Shown: positions 35,942 to 49,300 of the stretch, piece after piece
How positions within the stretch are numbered: the first letter of the stretch is position 1
Layout of the letters: each line of letters starts with the position of its first letter
Assembly: GCF_030851345.1 (NCBI RefSeq)
Contig: NZ_JALPNU010000002.1
Span: forward strand, 186,001-250,000
Direction: 5' to 3'
Origin: Marinifilum sp. D714
Lineage (GTDB): Bacteria; Bacteroidota; Bacteroidia; Bacteroidales; Marinifilaceae
DNA length: 64,000 nucleotides
The notes under the pieces: model-generated
Seen by the model: only the letters and a program-made list of their open reading frames with translations
What the model was told of the DNA's origin: nothing
Database searches by the model: none
Position numbers and translations under genes: made by a program

Positions 35942-38380
35942 ATGCTTAAAAATTTCTTAATCACTATTATTCGAAATTTTAATCGAAATAAGTTTTATAC
36001 AGTCCTAAATGTAATTGGATTGTCTGTGGGATTGATATGTGCAATTCTTATTGTGCTATTTATACAAGAGGAATTATCCTACGATAAGTACAATGTGAAT
36101 CATAAGAGAATTGTAAGACTGGGATCTGATTTTACACTTAATGGCAAACGTGACAGGGTTGCTACATCACCCATGCCTTTTGGGCCAACTTTCAAACAAG
36201 AATTTCCAGAAGTAGAGGATTTTGTTAGAATTCATGGATCCGGGCGACAGCAATTCCGATACGAAGACACAGAATTTTATGAAGAAAGAATTGCGTACAT
36301 TGATTCAAGCGTCTTTAAGGTTTTTAGCTATAATTTAATTCAAGGTAATCCTGATAAGGCACTAACTGAGCCATACACCATTGTTTTAAATGAAACTTTG
36401 GCCAAGAAGTATTTTGGTGATGAGGACCCAATAGGAAAAGTTTTAATTGTTGGAGAGAATAGCTCTTATACTGTTACGGGTGTAATGGAAGATGTTCCGA
36501 GAAACAGTCACTTTAAATTTCGTGGATTTTACTCTATGAAAACTCTTGAATCTATTCGTGGCGCAGAGGAATTTAATAGTACTGAACCAATTACATTTTG
36601 GAGTTTTAGTAATTACACTTTCTTATTGTTGAAAGAGAATACAAATATAGATGCACTACAATCTAAATTTCCTCTGTATTACAATAAGTATATGAAAGCA
36701 TTGGGCGATCAATTGGGGGTAGAATACAAGCTAATTGTTCAAAAACTTGCAGATATTCACTTAAAGTCAGACCTAGAATGGGATGCGCCAACAGGAAATA
36801 TTAAATACATATTTATATTATCAGCCATAGCCTTTTTTATTTTATCGATTGCAGGGATCAATTATATGAATATGGCAACAGCTCGTTCATCAAAACGAGC
36901 AAGGGAAGTTGGTGTCAGAAAAGTTGTAGGTGCCCATCGTGATACTTTAATTCGACAGTTTTTGATGGAGAGTTTATCGCTGACAATTTTGGCATTGATG
37001 ATTGCATTAATTGTTGTTGAGTTAATATTGCCACTATTTAATTCTCTGGTAGATAAAGATTTATCACTTTCTATTAGTGAATCTCCTGAGATATTGGTGT
37101 TTAGTGTAGTATTGGCGTTAGTATTGGGAATCGTTTCTGGTAGTTATCCTGCTTTTTATCTTTCATCTTTTCGTCCGGCTACCATATTAAAAGGTTCTAC
37201 CATAAAAGGAAAAGCTGGAGGATTACTTCGAAAGCTTTTGGTCATTTCACAGTTTACAGTTTCAGCCATAATGATAAGTGGAACTATAGTTGTTGGAGTG
37301 CAGCTAAACTATATGAATAATAAAGATATGGGGTTTAGTAAAGAGGATGTATTGGTTAGTATTGTTAGAGATTCACTAATGCGCACCAAAATTGAACCTT
37401 TAAAGGATGAATTGCGGAAAAGTCCAAATATAAACTCGATAGCAACTTCAAATACGCTCATAGGATTTGATGGTTCAAAAACTGTGCATCTATATGAGGG
37501 AGAAGAAGGAATGGAGCAATATGCACTTAATTTTAGTGTAATTGATTTCGATTACCTGGATATGATGCAAATGAAGATCATGCAAGGTAGGAAATTTAAC
37601 AGGAAAATTGCTTCGGATACCAGTAGTGCATTTATTGTAAATCAATCGGCTGCAAGAAAGTTTAATTGGAACGAAAAAGCGGTTGGTAAAAAATTACAAT
37701 TGGGTGTTGAATTGGAAGGTGAAGAAGATGATGATGGTATAATGAAAGGAGAGGTGGTTGGTGTAGTTGCAGACTTTCACTATCGACCTTTGCGTGAAAA
37801 TATAGAGCCAATCAATTTTTTGGTAAGTGAAAATCCTCGTCATCGCAGAGTTTTGTACGTAAAACTAAATCAGGAAAATAGAGAGGAGAGCATAAAATAT
37901 ATTGAAAGCGTTTGGAATAAATTTAGTCCAAACATGGCCTTTAATTATTTCTTTTTGGATGATAGGTTAAGAGAGAATTATGATTCTGAAGTAAGATTAA
38001 CCTGGATATTTTCCATCTTTTCGCTGTTGAGTATTTTAATTGCATCGCTTGGATTGTTTGGACTGTCTTCGTTTATGGCAGAACAAAGAACCAAAGAACT
38101 TGGTATTCGAAAAGTTCTTGGAGCCTCTGTAAAACAATTGGTCAATCTTTTAACAAAGGAGTTTGTGCGTTTAATCTTTATCGCAAATGTTCTTGCCATT
38201 CCGATTACATATTGGGCCATGAATTCTTGGCTAAACGATTTTTCATATCGTATTCAAATTAGTTGGTGGATATTTCTTCTTACACTAATTGTATCCTTGG
38301 TGATCGGTGTATTTACTGTTTCGTGGCAATCGTACAGAGCTGCTTCTGCCGATCCGGTAAATGCAATTAAATATGAATAA
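35942..38380 (+). CDS. MacB/FtsX-type ABC transporter permease (second of two)
   Basis: 812 residues with the same plan as the gene at 32839: NVIGLSVGLICAILIVLFI first helix, MATARSSKRAREVGVRKVVGAHRDTL coupling segment, SLGLFGLSSFMAEQRTKELGIRKVLGASVK near the C-terminus. The two could form a heterodimer sharing the single ATPase encoded between them, which would be consistent with only one ATPase gene. This is inference. Confidence 0.9.
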   Translation: MLKNFLITIIRNFNRNKFYTVLNVIGLSVGLICAILIVLFIQEELSYDKYNVNHKRIVRLGSDFTLNGKRDRVATSPMPFGPTFKQEFPEVEDFVRIHGSGRQQFRYEDTEFYEERIAYIDSSVFKVFSYNLIQGNPDKALTEPYTIVLNETLAKKYFGDEDPIGKVLIVGENSSYTVTGVMEDVPRNSHFKFRGFYSMKTLESIRGAEEFNSTEPITFWSFSNYTFLLLKENTNIDALQSKFPLYYNKYMKALGDQLGVEYKLIVQKLADIHLKSDLEWDAPTGNIKYIFILSAIAFFILSIAGINYMNMATARSSKRAREVGVRKVVGAHRDTLIRQFLMESLSLTILALMIALIVVELILPLFNSLVDKDLSLSISESPEILVFSVVLALVLGIVSGSYPAFYLSSFRPATILKGSTIKGKAGGLLRKLLVISQFTVSAIMISGTIVVGVQLNYMNNKDMGFSKEDVLVSIVRDSLMRTKIEPLKDELRKSPNINSIATSNTLIGFDGSKTVHLYEGEEGMEQYALNFSVIDFDYLDMMQMKIMQGRKFNRKIASDTSSAFIVNQSAARKFNWNEKAVGKKLQLGVELEGEEDDDGIMKGEVVGVVADFHYRPLRENIEPINFLVSENPRHRRVLYVKLNQENREESIKYIESVWNKFSPNMAFNYFFLDDRLRENYDSEVRLTWIFSIFSLLSILIASLGLFGLSSFMAEQRTKELGIRKVLGASVKQLVNLLTKEFVRLIFIANVLAIPITYWAMNSWLNDFSYRIQISWWIFLLTLIVSLVIGVFTVSWQSYRAASADPVNAIKYE

Positions 38381-38406
38381 CTATAATTAACCTAAAACCT
38401 AATAAG

Positions 38407-38697
38407 ATGAGAGAAATATGTGTGCCAATTCCATTTACCGATGATGAACAGGTAGCCGAAGTTGAAGTAAAATTCGCTAATCGAAAAATAAGTGTTCAAT
38501 ACCGACTGGAATCTTTTGTTTGGGATGTAAGTGAAGACCCGGATTTTAACCCCGAAGATGGTATAACAGAGGATTTGATGAAAATCTATAAGCTTAAAAA
38601 ATTAATAGCCGAATATGATTCTTCATGGGAGTTGATACAGATATTTACACCTGCCGAAAATTCGAAATACATTCAGGTTCTGTTCCGAAAAAAATAA
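38407..38697 (+). CDS. Small conserved protein of unknown function, last gene of exporter operon
   Basis: 96 residues, no signal peptide or membrane helix. N-terminal half is beta-rich and acidic (IPFTDDEQVAEVEVKF, QYRLESFVWDV), second half mixed (LKKLIAEYDSSWELIQIFTP). I do not recognise a family. It starts 26 bases after the second permease stop, suggesting cotranscription; a cytoplasmic accessory to the exporter is possible but unproven. Confidence 0.7.
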   Translation: MREICVPIPFTDDEQVAEVEVKFANRKISVQYRLESFVWDVSEDPDFNPEDGITEDLMKIYKLKKLIAEYDSSWELIQIFTPAENSKYIQVLFRKK

Positions 38698-38771
38698 ATT
38701 TACTTTGCAGCTGTAACTAATGTGTAGGTTGTGCGTCTTACAATCGATTCAGAACAATAAAAGCTGCGAAT

Positions 38772-40016
38772 ATGGAATATCTAAGTAAGATTGTATTATT
38801 TTTTTCTTTGTTTTTTACAATTCTATTGAGTGCTTTGGGAATTAAGGCACAAAATTATCGTTGTTATTTATATGGCTCTATAACTACTGTTGATGGAGAT
38901 GTTTATGAGGGCCCGATTAGATGGAATGACGAAGAAGTATTTTTAACGGATGTTTTTAATTCTGAAAAAATAGAAAATCCATATTTGAAATATGTCAAGG
39001 AAGAAAAAAAGAGAGTAGTTGAATATAAGCGTAGAAAAAGAACTTCATGGTATAGAGTAGAATATGGTGATGGACAATCTTATAGTGCTTTTAATCGAAA
39101 ATTTGAATGTCGATTTGGAGATATCAATTCCATTTCGGTAACCGGAAGAGAATCAGTTAATCTGGAACTTAAAACAGGAAAATTCATAAACCTGTCAGGT
39201 GGATCTAATGATGTTGGTAATCAGGTTTGGATAATGGATCACGAGCTTGGCTTGCTTAAGATTGATTGGAACAGAATTGATGTGGTGAACTTTTTCACTC
39301 CGGAGAAGCAAGCTATTGAAAACTTTGGCGAACCAATCTATGGTAAAATCACAACTACAATTGGTGAATTTACTGGCTTTATTCAATGGGACCATGATGA
39401 AAGATTACTGGGAGATAAATTGGATGGAGTAAGTCGTGATGGTGATATGGATATTCCATTTACTAAAATCAGTAAAATACAAAAAGAGGAGAATGGTTCA
39501 AGAATTACCTTAATGTCGGGGCGTAATTTGTTGCTAAAATCTTCTAATGACGTTTCGAGAAATAACCGAGGTATAATTGTGACTATACCAAATGTTGGAC
39601 GAATTGACTTTACCTGGAAACACTTTTTATCTCTTGATTTATTACCACTCCCGAAAACTACGAAGAGTTGTTTTTCTGAATTTAATGATTCGGAAAGATT
39701 ATACGGAAAGATAACTAATAAGGAGGGAGAAACTTTTGAGGGGGTGATAGTTTATGACTTGGATGAGGCAATGGACTCGGAAATTTTAAATGGTTTTAAT
39801 AATGAACTGGGATTTTCGGTGCCGTTTAGAAATGTAAGAAAAATTACACCTAAAGCTTATAATTATTGTTTGGTAGAATTAAAAAGCGGACAAAATCTCT
39901 TCTTAGGTGACCAAACTGATGTTTCAGGTAAGAATGCAGGAATATTGATATTTACAGGAAATAATGATTATAAGATTTTTGATTGGGAAGAGATTCGTGA
40001 AATTATATTCATGTAA
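38772..40016 (+). CDS. Secreted three-repeat protein, function unknown
   Basis: 414 residues, signal peptide (residues 1-27, ending GIKAQ). Three related segments start near residues 34, 190 and 311 with YG(S/K)IT followed by a glycine/acidic beta-strand pair (DVYEGPIRWNDEE, EFTGFIQWDHDE, ETFEGVIVYDLDE), and each closes with a (L/V)xSGxxLxL...DV...GI...DW block. The repeat units are about 110-155 residues and probably form beta-domains. No T9SS sorting signal or lipobox is seen, so it is likely periplasmic. It is 74 bases after the small protein gene and may or may not share its transcript; a terminator follows at 40071. Confidence 0.8.
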   Translation: MEYLSKIVLFFSLFFTILLSALGIKAQNYRCYLYGSITTVDGDVYEGPIRWNDEEVFLTDVFNSEKIENPYLKYVKEEKKRVVEYKRRKRTSWYRVEYGDGQSYSAFNRKFECRFGDINSISVTGRESVNLELKTGKFINLSGGSNDVGNQVWIMDHELGLLKIDWNRIDVVNFFTPEKQAIENFGEPIYGKITTTIGEFTGFIQWDHDERLLGDKLDGVSRDGDMDIPFTKISKIQKEENGSRITLMSGRNLLLKSSNDVSRNNRGIIVTIPNVGRIDFTWKHFLSLDLLPLPKTTKSCFSEFNDSERLYGKITNKEGETFEGVIVYDLDEAMDSEILNGFNNELGFSVPFRNVRKITPKAYNYCLVELKSGQNLFLGDQTDVSGKNAGILIFTGNNDYKIFDWEEIREIIFM

Positions 40017-40360
40017 ATTGTTTAAAGCAATGAGTTGAATAAAAAAAATATAATCGTCTGGAACTGTTGAAAAACCTGATCGTTTGAAAGAATGATCAGG
40101 TTTTTTTATAATCTTTTGATTTAATACAAATTATAACGTGTTTAATATTAATAAAACAAAAAACTATTTCTAACTTGGACGAACAAAGTGCAAGTTGATC
40201 AGGAAATAATCCTGGGGTAATAATTAATATGTTGAAATTTTTCCCCAAATTTGAAACTTATTTGTTTTTCTCTCGTCAAAGCAAGAAGTTCTTTTATAAA
40301 AAGAATTAATGATTTTATCTAACCTGTTGGTGAGTTTGACTGATTAGAAATCTGTTTGTT
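40017..40360 (+). promoter_or_regulatory. Leader region of the giant adhesin gene
   Basis: 344 bases without a gene. It holds the terminator at 40071-40107 and, after that, AT-rich sequence; TAACTTGG at 40171-40178 is one mismatch from the -7 consensus but has no clear -33 partner. A short CAGGA/TCCTG hairpin lies near 40199-40213. Nothing more recognised. Confidence 0.3.
40071..40107 (+). terminator. Hairpin terminator upstream of adhesin gene
   Basis: AAAACCTGATC (40071-40081) pairs with GATCAGGTTTT (40094-40104), loop of 12, then T-run to 40107. Confidence 0.85.
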
Positions 40361-43300
40361 ATGAAAAGGTATGGTATACGTTTATTACTGTTAATATTAT
40401 TACATACTGTTTATGTTACTGCTGAAGCGCGTGATTTTTACTGGATTGGTGGCTCTGGGAACTTTAATGATATTCAGCATTGGAGTGATCAGCCAGGAGG
40501 GAAAGTAAATCCTGATGCTTTATTGCCGGACAAGGATGACAATGTTTACTTCGACGAATTTTCATTCCCAGATCCAGGTGCAGAGGTTACGATTACAAGT
40601 GTTGCCCGATGTGCGAATATGCATTGGGGGAATGTGAAGAACATGCCAACATTTAAAACCGATGACAATCCGGCTCACTATCTGGTAATATATGGAGGTG
40701 TCACTTTTAGCAATCAAATGGTAATCGATCTTGATCGACCATTATATTTTCGTGCTAATACATTAGGTAATATTGTTGATTTTGGAGGGAATACATTCGA
40801 TGGAGATCTAATTTTTGAAAACAATGGTGGATGGAGAATCACCAATGAACTAAATATTTTAGATAATGATATCCAATTCAATCAGGGAACTTTAAGCATT
40901 GAAGCAGAAGTAAATTGTGGAAGAATTATTTCAAATACTACCATTTCGAGAGAAGTGTACTTGAATTCTGCTACCATAAACTTGAATAAGCCAGGAGAAT
41001 CTGTTTTTACCTTTCAGACAGAAAATCTTAGTGTTAACGCAGGTAATTCCACAATTAATGTTTTATCAGATAACTCGAGTATTGAAGTATCGGGTAGTAA
41101 AATGATAGATTTTTACAATTTGATATTCTCTGGAAATTCGGGAGCTGTTCTTAATACGAGTTTGCGCGCCAATTTTAACAAACTAACATTCCAAAAAGAT
41201 GGTAGTTTAAGTGGGGCAAATGATTTTCAGGAATTAGAATTTACCGAGGGCTATTCTTATATCATTGATAAAGATGTTCAAAATGTTCATGTCCTGTTTA
41301 CTGCAATAGGGCAATGTCATGCGTTTATAAATATTACAGGAGGTGCTACAGGCGGATTTATTTCAGCCGATGGTGTAGCTTTAGATTACCTAAAAGTTAG
41401 GAATGTAACTGCAACAGGTAAAGCGGCTCTTTTTAATGCAACCAATTCCTATGATTTGGGAGCAACTTTGGGATGGAATTTTGGTGCTCCTTCTTCTGAT
41501 GACTATACTTGGAACGGAGATGGAGGAGATAACAATTGGGGGAATCATGAGAACTGGGATAAAGATTGTGTTCCATCCAGAAATAATAATGCCATTATCC
41601 CTAACGGATTTACAGTGAATGTTAACGTTCCTGCAGAATGTAAGGATCTTGAGATTCAAGGTACATCTACATTTGAGGGGAATCAAAATTTGGAAATATA
41701 TGCATCCTTAAAGGCTACAAATGCAATCTGGGATTTTGATGGGCAAACCACATTGAAAGGTGGAGGTACGATATCTTTAAATGATGCAATGTCGGGAGCT
41801 ATGTTGGTTGACGGCAAAGCTAATACTTATACTTTAGTTACTGCATTGAATGTTGAAAACGAATTACATTTGATTTCGGGAACATTAAATGCAGCTAATT
41901 TCACAATTGATGTAAACCGATTTGTTTCGAAATCTTCAGAGCCAAGGACATTAAACATTGCGAATGCAAAATTTGATGTCAATACAGGAGTTTTAAAAGC
42001 CTGGCATGTTGAGGGGACAGGTTTTTCCTTTTTAGGAACCGGATCAGAAATAACTCTTTACCAAAGTGGAGCTGAATTTTATAATAACAATACCGATGGA
42101 ATTACTTATGAGAAAGTTCAGTTTCATCCTCAAGATAACCAGGTATACCTAACCAATGAGAATGCAAAGGATTATCCTACTTTCAAAGAATTAATTTTTA
42201 ATGGAAGTGCAAAGTTTTCTGGAAACCATCAATTCGAGAGTGTTACCTTGGCTGCAGGAAAAGAATATCTATTTCAGCCAGGAAGTACTCAAAGATTACT
42301 TACTAAAGATGGATTTGTTGCATCAGGTACATGTGCAGATAATATTTCTTTGAGAGGGGATGGAGGTGTTGCATCTATCGAGAGTGATGTGAATACTTCA
42401 AATGTTGAATGGGTTAGAGTAGAAGATCTAACTATAACAGGTAATGTAGTTCCAAATGAAGGTGGTTTAAATGCTAGTAAATCTATTGGAGTTTCCAATT
42501 ATGATGGGTGGAATTTTATAGATGATCTGACTGGTGGAGATGTTTATTGGACAGGTAATGTTGATGACAATTGGTTCGAAGCTGGTAACTGGGATACAGG
42601 TTGTATTCCTACAAGAAAAGACAATGTGTTTTTTGAAGATGTTAAAGTTACGGGTAGCTCGGCAGTAAATATTTCGCTTAGAGGGCAGGTTGCTGAGTGT
42701 AACAACATGACCTGGAGTACTGCAACCAATATGACTTTTTCAGGAGATCAACCAATCAATATATTCGGAAGTCTTGATATGTCAGGCATGGCAGCAGGAA
42801 AGAATTCATTTTCAGGAGAAATGAATTTTAAGGCTGAAAAAGATCCACAAACTATTGATATTGGGGTAGTAGAATTAATTAGTGATCTTAATTTTGCTGG
42901 AAATGAACAGGAAGATGGCAGTTGGAAAGCTGGTTCTTGGAGTATCACTTCAAATCTTATTACCACAGGTAAGATTGATTTGAAATATGGTGATTTATCT
43001 ACCAATGGAAATGAAATAGAAAGCAAGGAATTTTATTCTAACTATGGTATAGATAATATACGTTCATTGAACTTGGCTTCCACAATCCTTAAAGTTGAGA
43101 AATTTGAAGTTTCTGCAGAAGCACTTACGCTAACTTCTGGTACTTCGGAAATTCAAATGACAAAAGCAGGAGAGTTCATAGTTTCTGCAGGCGATGAGGA
43201 TTTGGCATTTTATAACCTGACTTTTGAAGAATCAACCGGAAATGCATATGTAGATATTTTTGCTGATGATGTAAGTTTTAATGAAATGGTATTTAATGGG

Positions 43301-46300
43301 AATACTTATTTCAGAAAACCTACTCCTTCAAAAATGAGTTTTTCGGCCAAAAGTATTCAAATGGCCGTAGGAAAAACCTATGTGTTTGAAAGCAGACAGG
43401 AGTTTGAATTCGAAAATATAATTGCCAATGGAGCCTGTGAAGGAACAATCGATATTTCAGGTTCTGATTCTGATGCTGCTATATTTAAAGCTAAAACAGG
43501 AGTAAAAGAAATTGAAGTAAATTCGGTTAATTTATTAAACGTCCATGCAGATCCGGAAAATGTATTTATTGCAAAATCATCATTGGATTTAGGTAATACA
43601 ACCGGTTGGAAATTTAAAGACGAACCAAAGGGTAAAGATTTATATTGGATAAATGGAGAAGGAGATTGGGATGATCCAAATCATTGGGCAACTTCTTCAG
43701 GAGCTAAAGATACTGGTGGGGTTCCAGATGGATGTGTGCCAACTGCCAAGGACAATGTTTTTTTCGATGTAAATTCATTCACAGGATTTGATCAGAATGT
43801 AAGAACGGGTTCAGGTGATATACGTTGTAGAACAATGGATTGGACAGGTTCTGAAACAGCACGACCTAATTTAATTATGGGAGATACCGATATTTCGGGT
43901 GTTTACATTTATGGTTCTTTCATTCTTAATAATACATTGGAAATTGACTTGTCACCAATGGTTAACTTCTATTTTAGAGCAACAGAAGCACAAACCATTA
44001 ATACATTTGGTTATGTATTTCCGAACGTGGTTGAATTCGATGGAAAGGATGGAGAATGGACCATGAACTCTAATTTTCAGACAGAAGGAGACTTATTTAT
44101 TCGTCATGGCAAGTTAATTGCGAATGGAAATTTAGTTGAATGTAAAAGTTTAACTTCTATTGAAACTCCTGCAGGCATAAACTCGAGAGGATTAGATATT
44201 AAAAATTCAAACTTGATAATAAATGGTAGCGAAGATGTTTCGGGACGTTCGATTTATATCAATTTTGCAGAAGAGGCCTTTGAACAAGGATTTGAGTTTC
44301 TTACAGAAAATAGTACCATAAGATTAAAAGATAATGCCGATGTTATTTTACTAGGATCTACTTTAAATAGTGTATCATTTAATGAAATAATATTTGAAAA
44401 AGGAGGAGAATTGAATGGTGGATTCTCAGGCTTGGAAGTATATGCATCACATTTATTATTCCAAGGAGATGGTATAATAAAAGGAAAGAAAAATTCATTC
44501 GGAACTCTTGAATTGGAAAGAGGCTTTGAATACAAATTAGAAAAAGGCAGAACCATTACAACCGATCAATTGCTTGTTGAAGGTAGCTGTTTTGCTCCAA
44601 TATACTTACACTCTACTAAGGAAGGTGCAGGAAATGAAACGTTTATAGTTTCCAAGAGTGATGTAAATGGTAATTTCCTTGAATTAAAAGATATTCATGC
44701 TGATGTTTCAGGTGGCATAAAATACAATGCAAGCAACTCTTTCGATTTGGGAAATACAAATGGTTGGACCGTTGATGGAGCGATTGCTCCTATAGCTTTG
44801 TACTGGACTGGTAATGGTGCAGATGATAATTGGAATAATCATGAAAATTGGAGTAGAGCAATTGATGGTAGTGAAGAAGGTTGTGTACCAACAATTAATG
44901 ACGATGTGTTTTTTACATCTAACTCATTCTTTGGTAGTAAGCTGGTAGAATTAACGACTGATGCCAAATGTCATAGTATGACATGGAATGATGATATTGA
45001 TCCGGATGCTAGTTTTTCTGTTACAGCAAAATTGCAAATGGCTGGTTCCATGGACCTGGCCAATAGCATGACTTTGGATATGCAGGGAACTTTCGAATTT
45101 ATTGGTGATGGATTAACAGATATTAAGAATGTTGATTTTGCTAATAAAAACCTGGATGGAGATATCCGATTTGTAGGAAAGGATCAAAAGTGGAATTGGC
45201 AAACTGGTTTTATTACTTCTGGAAATTTGGAAATTGATGAAGGTTCCGTTTCTACTCAAGGTTTTGGTTTTACCGTGAATCAGTTCAAGTCATTGTCATT
45301 ACACGATTCTGATGCAGTTCGTTCATTCGATATGACAAATTCAATAGTTAAAGTAACTTCCAATAATATTACAAGTTGGAGTATGATAATGAATACTACT
45401 GGAGGTTTAACTTTCACAAGTACAGATTCATACATTACTTTTGAAAATGGAGGAGGTATTTATTGTGAAACCGATGGTGAAGTTCGTTTCGGATTTGTGG
45501 ATTTTGTTGATAATGGTGTTATTAATATTACAAGTGGAGCAGATACAGAAAAAGGATATTTTGGTTCTGTAAGATTTATGGAAGAAGGAAAGATTTTTGG
45601 AAACACTGAATTTCTAAATCTTGAATTTACATTGGGTTACGAGAACAATACCATTGAGTCAGGAAAAACAGTAACTGTTGTGAACGATTTAAAAATGGAA
45701 GGTGTTCGTTGTTCATACGTTTTTCTAAAAGCAAGTACACCTGGAGTACGTGCAACACTTCACAAAACAGCAGATACTTTCGATAAAATTTACAATGCAT
45801 TTTTTACTGATATTCAAGGAACTACAGGTTCCGGTGCCATTGATCATCCAGTTAAATACCATTATGATGGAGATAATTCTACTGGTTTTGTTTTATGGAA
45901 TGATCCTAGTGGTGAAGACAATCCTCCTTCATTTGAGGAAAGTTTTGATAAACCAAGAGAAGAGTGGTGTAGTGATGTTGCTGTGCTAGATCATGTTAAA
46001 GGATTCCCGATTAATAGTTCAACTACTTTTCAATGGTATTACAGTGTTGATGGAACAGCTGGTACTTATACCGAAATAGATGGAGAAACCAACGCGGTAA
46101 TTGAAGTTGATAAAAATGGGTTCTATAAAGTTGAAGTTCGATATGGAAAAAATACTGTAGCTGATGATGGAACTGATTGTAAAATTGAATCAACAATAGA
46201 AGTTGCATTGGGTGAAGTTTCTACAGTTTCATTAGAAATTACTGCCAACAATGTAAAATGTTTCGGACAGAGTAATGGACAAATAATTGCAACAGTTAAA

Positions 46301-49300
46301 AAGAATGCAACTGGAAATTATCCTGATTATACATTTTTCTGGAAATCGGAATCTGGCGAAGATGTAGATTCTGCTGATGACAAACCAAATTGGACAAGTA
46401 CAGCTTTTGGTCTTAAACCAGGAAAATATTACGTAACTGTTGCTGATGGTAAAAAATGTGAGTTCGATGCTGAAGTTAATGTTTTTGATGCTTATGAATT
46501 ATTAATAGATAATATCGATACCAAAGATCTCACTTGTTACACAGTTCACGAAGGAGAGATTTCGATTGATGCTTCGGGAGGAACAGGAAGCTTATCCTAT
46601 TATTTGGATAACAATTTGCAAGCAAGTGAAAATATTACCGGATTAGCATCTGGTGATTACAAAGTTTTTGTTCAGGATGGAAATGATTGTAAAACTACCG
46701 AAGAAGATGTAAGTATAAATTCAAATCCAGAATTGATTGTTGATTTGAATGGTTCGGATCTCAAATGTTTCGGAGATAAAAATGGTGAATTTACTCCAAC
46801 TGTAACTGGTGGAGTAACAGATTATTCCTACGATTGGACTGGACCTGATGGATACTCTTCTACAGATTCTAATATTTCTGGATTAGCTGGAGGTTTGTAT
46901 AAATTGACCATTACAGATAAGGTTGGATGTACAACATATAAGGAGCATGAACTGAATGAGCCAACGGAACTAATTGCAGGAGAGTTAGTTGTGGATGATG
47001 CCAACTGCCATGGAGAGAAGTCGGGTGAAATATTTGTAGTGGGAGGACAGGGTACTCCTGATTACCGCTATTTCCTTGATGGTGTGGAAGAAAGCACCGG
47101 AATGTTCAAAAGTTTAGCCCCTGAGAATTACGTATTACGTATCGTTGATGCCCATGGGTGTATATTCGAGAAAGAAATCACTGTAAAGGAACCAAACAAA
47201 ATTGGATTTGTAATTGCCGACATCGTTTTACCTTCTTGTGAAAAATCGGAAGACGGAATTATTCATGTTACGCCTTATGGTGGAAATGATGGTTACAATT
47301 ATACATGGACTGGTTCGAATGACTACAAATCGTATGAGCAGAATATTGAAAACCTGATTTCGGGAAAATATGCATTGCAAATTACGGATAAGAAAAATTG
47401 TTCAAAAACGGACACCGTCAAATTAGATCTTGGTCTCAGTCTTCAGCTCGGTGTTGTAGTTGAACAACATGTAGAAAAAGCTGGAACAAATCAGGGAGTT
47501 TTGGCATTGGAATTATTTGAAGGTACCATGCCGTACACTTTTACAGTTAGTGGACCAAGTGGAACATTTAGCAGTCCTGATAATTTTGATGAAAATAATT
47601 ATTTGATTGAAAATCTGGCGGCAGGTGTTTATAAAGTTGTTGCCACTGATGCATCATCTTGTACTACAGTTGAAAAGTCGGTGATTATTGAAGGTCCCGG
47701 ACAAGTATTTGCATATATTGATCAAGTAAAACCAATAGGTTGTATTGGTTCTTCAGATGGAGAGCTGGAAGCAGTTGTTGGTGGAGGATCAGGAACTTAC
47801 ACATACTCATGGACAGGTCCATCTGGTTATTCGGGAAGTGGAAAGAATATATCTAACTTAGAACCAGGAACTTATTCGCTTAGCGTGAGTGATGGAGGAA
47901 ATACGGCAAATGCCACATTTGACCTGTTACCTGCTGATCCTATTATTGTTAGTGTTAAAAATTTTAAAAATGTTAGTTGTTACCAAGCGGCTGATGGAGA
48001 AATTGAATTATTGGTAGATACTGGTGGAGCTGATTATACAGTTGAGTGGACCAATGATCTTGGTAAAGGATTTTTATCTTCGGCTAAGAAGATAATGAAT
48101 TTGGAACCAGGTATGTATACCTATAAGGTTACTACTGCAAAAGGTTGTAATGTTACAGGTAATCAACAAATTACAGAGCCAGTAGATTTAAATCTAACTG
48201 CGAGTAATACAGATATTAGTATTGAAGGAGAACGCGATGGGCTTGTTTCTGCAAATTTTGGAGGAGGAACTGCACCATATACAGTTTTGATTTCTGGACC
48301 GAAAGGTTATTCTCATGCCGAGCTTGACAATACATCAGGAACGGTTTCGGTCAATGGACTGGAAATGGGAGTTTACGAAGTTGCAGTTATTGATGCCAAT
48401 GGTTGTAGAATTGAGGATGTTACAAAGGTACATGAACCTACAAAATTACTACTTTATACTACTTCGGTAACACACATTACTTGTCCCGGAGGTACGGAAG
48501 GGGCTGTTAATCTTGCGGTTGAGGGAGCTAGTGATCCTGCAAATCTTACATTTTCATGGTCTGGCGACAATCATTTTAGAAGTACCGATAAGGATATAAG
48601 TAATTTAAATGCAGGTACTTATAAAGTAACGGTGCATGATTCAGGTGGTGATCCTGGATATGAAGAGCAAAGTTTGGTAATTGTTGTAAAAGAGCCTGAT
48701 TTGCTTGAGGTTGAGATAAATACTAGGAATGTCTCATGTCCTGGAATGACCGACGGTTATATAAACATTCAGGCTAAAGGGGGAACTCCTGGCTATGAGT
48801 ATAACTGGACAGGAGCCGGTGTTGAGGTAAATAATGAAGATCAGGAATCATTGGTAGCAGGAATATATACTGTAAGTATCACTGATATAAATGGTTGTAG
48901 GTTGGAAGATGTGCCAATTGAAATTACAGAACCAGAAAAATTGATGGTTTCGATTGGGGGAAGTAAGGATCCTACCTGTTATGGGTTGGAAAATGGCTGG
49001 ATTCAATTAGATATCAGTAATGGAACAGAACCGTATATTATTGACTGGAATAACTATGGTAGTGTAACCCAGCGAATTGAGGAATTAACTAGAGGAGTGT
49101 ATGACTATACGGTTATTGATGATAATGGCTGTAGTGATAGTGGTTCGTTTACTTTAAACCAACCAGATACTTTAATTGCTGAGATTAATGATTTTACGGA
49201 TGTTCTTTGTCATGGAGATGGAACGGGTAGAGCATTGGTTGAGATCAGCGGAGGAACTCCGGATTATAAAATTCTTTGGTCTGATGGACAGGATACTGCA

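Noticed and set aside
45750-45989. 79-residue ORF inside the adhesin gene in another frame
   Set aside because: Out-of-frame shadow in the large open adhesin gene; leucine/isoleucine-rich by-product of AT-rich codons.
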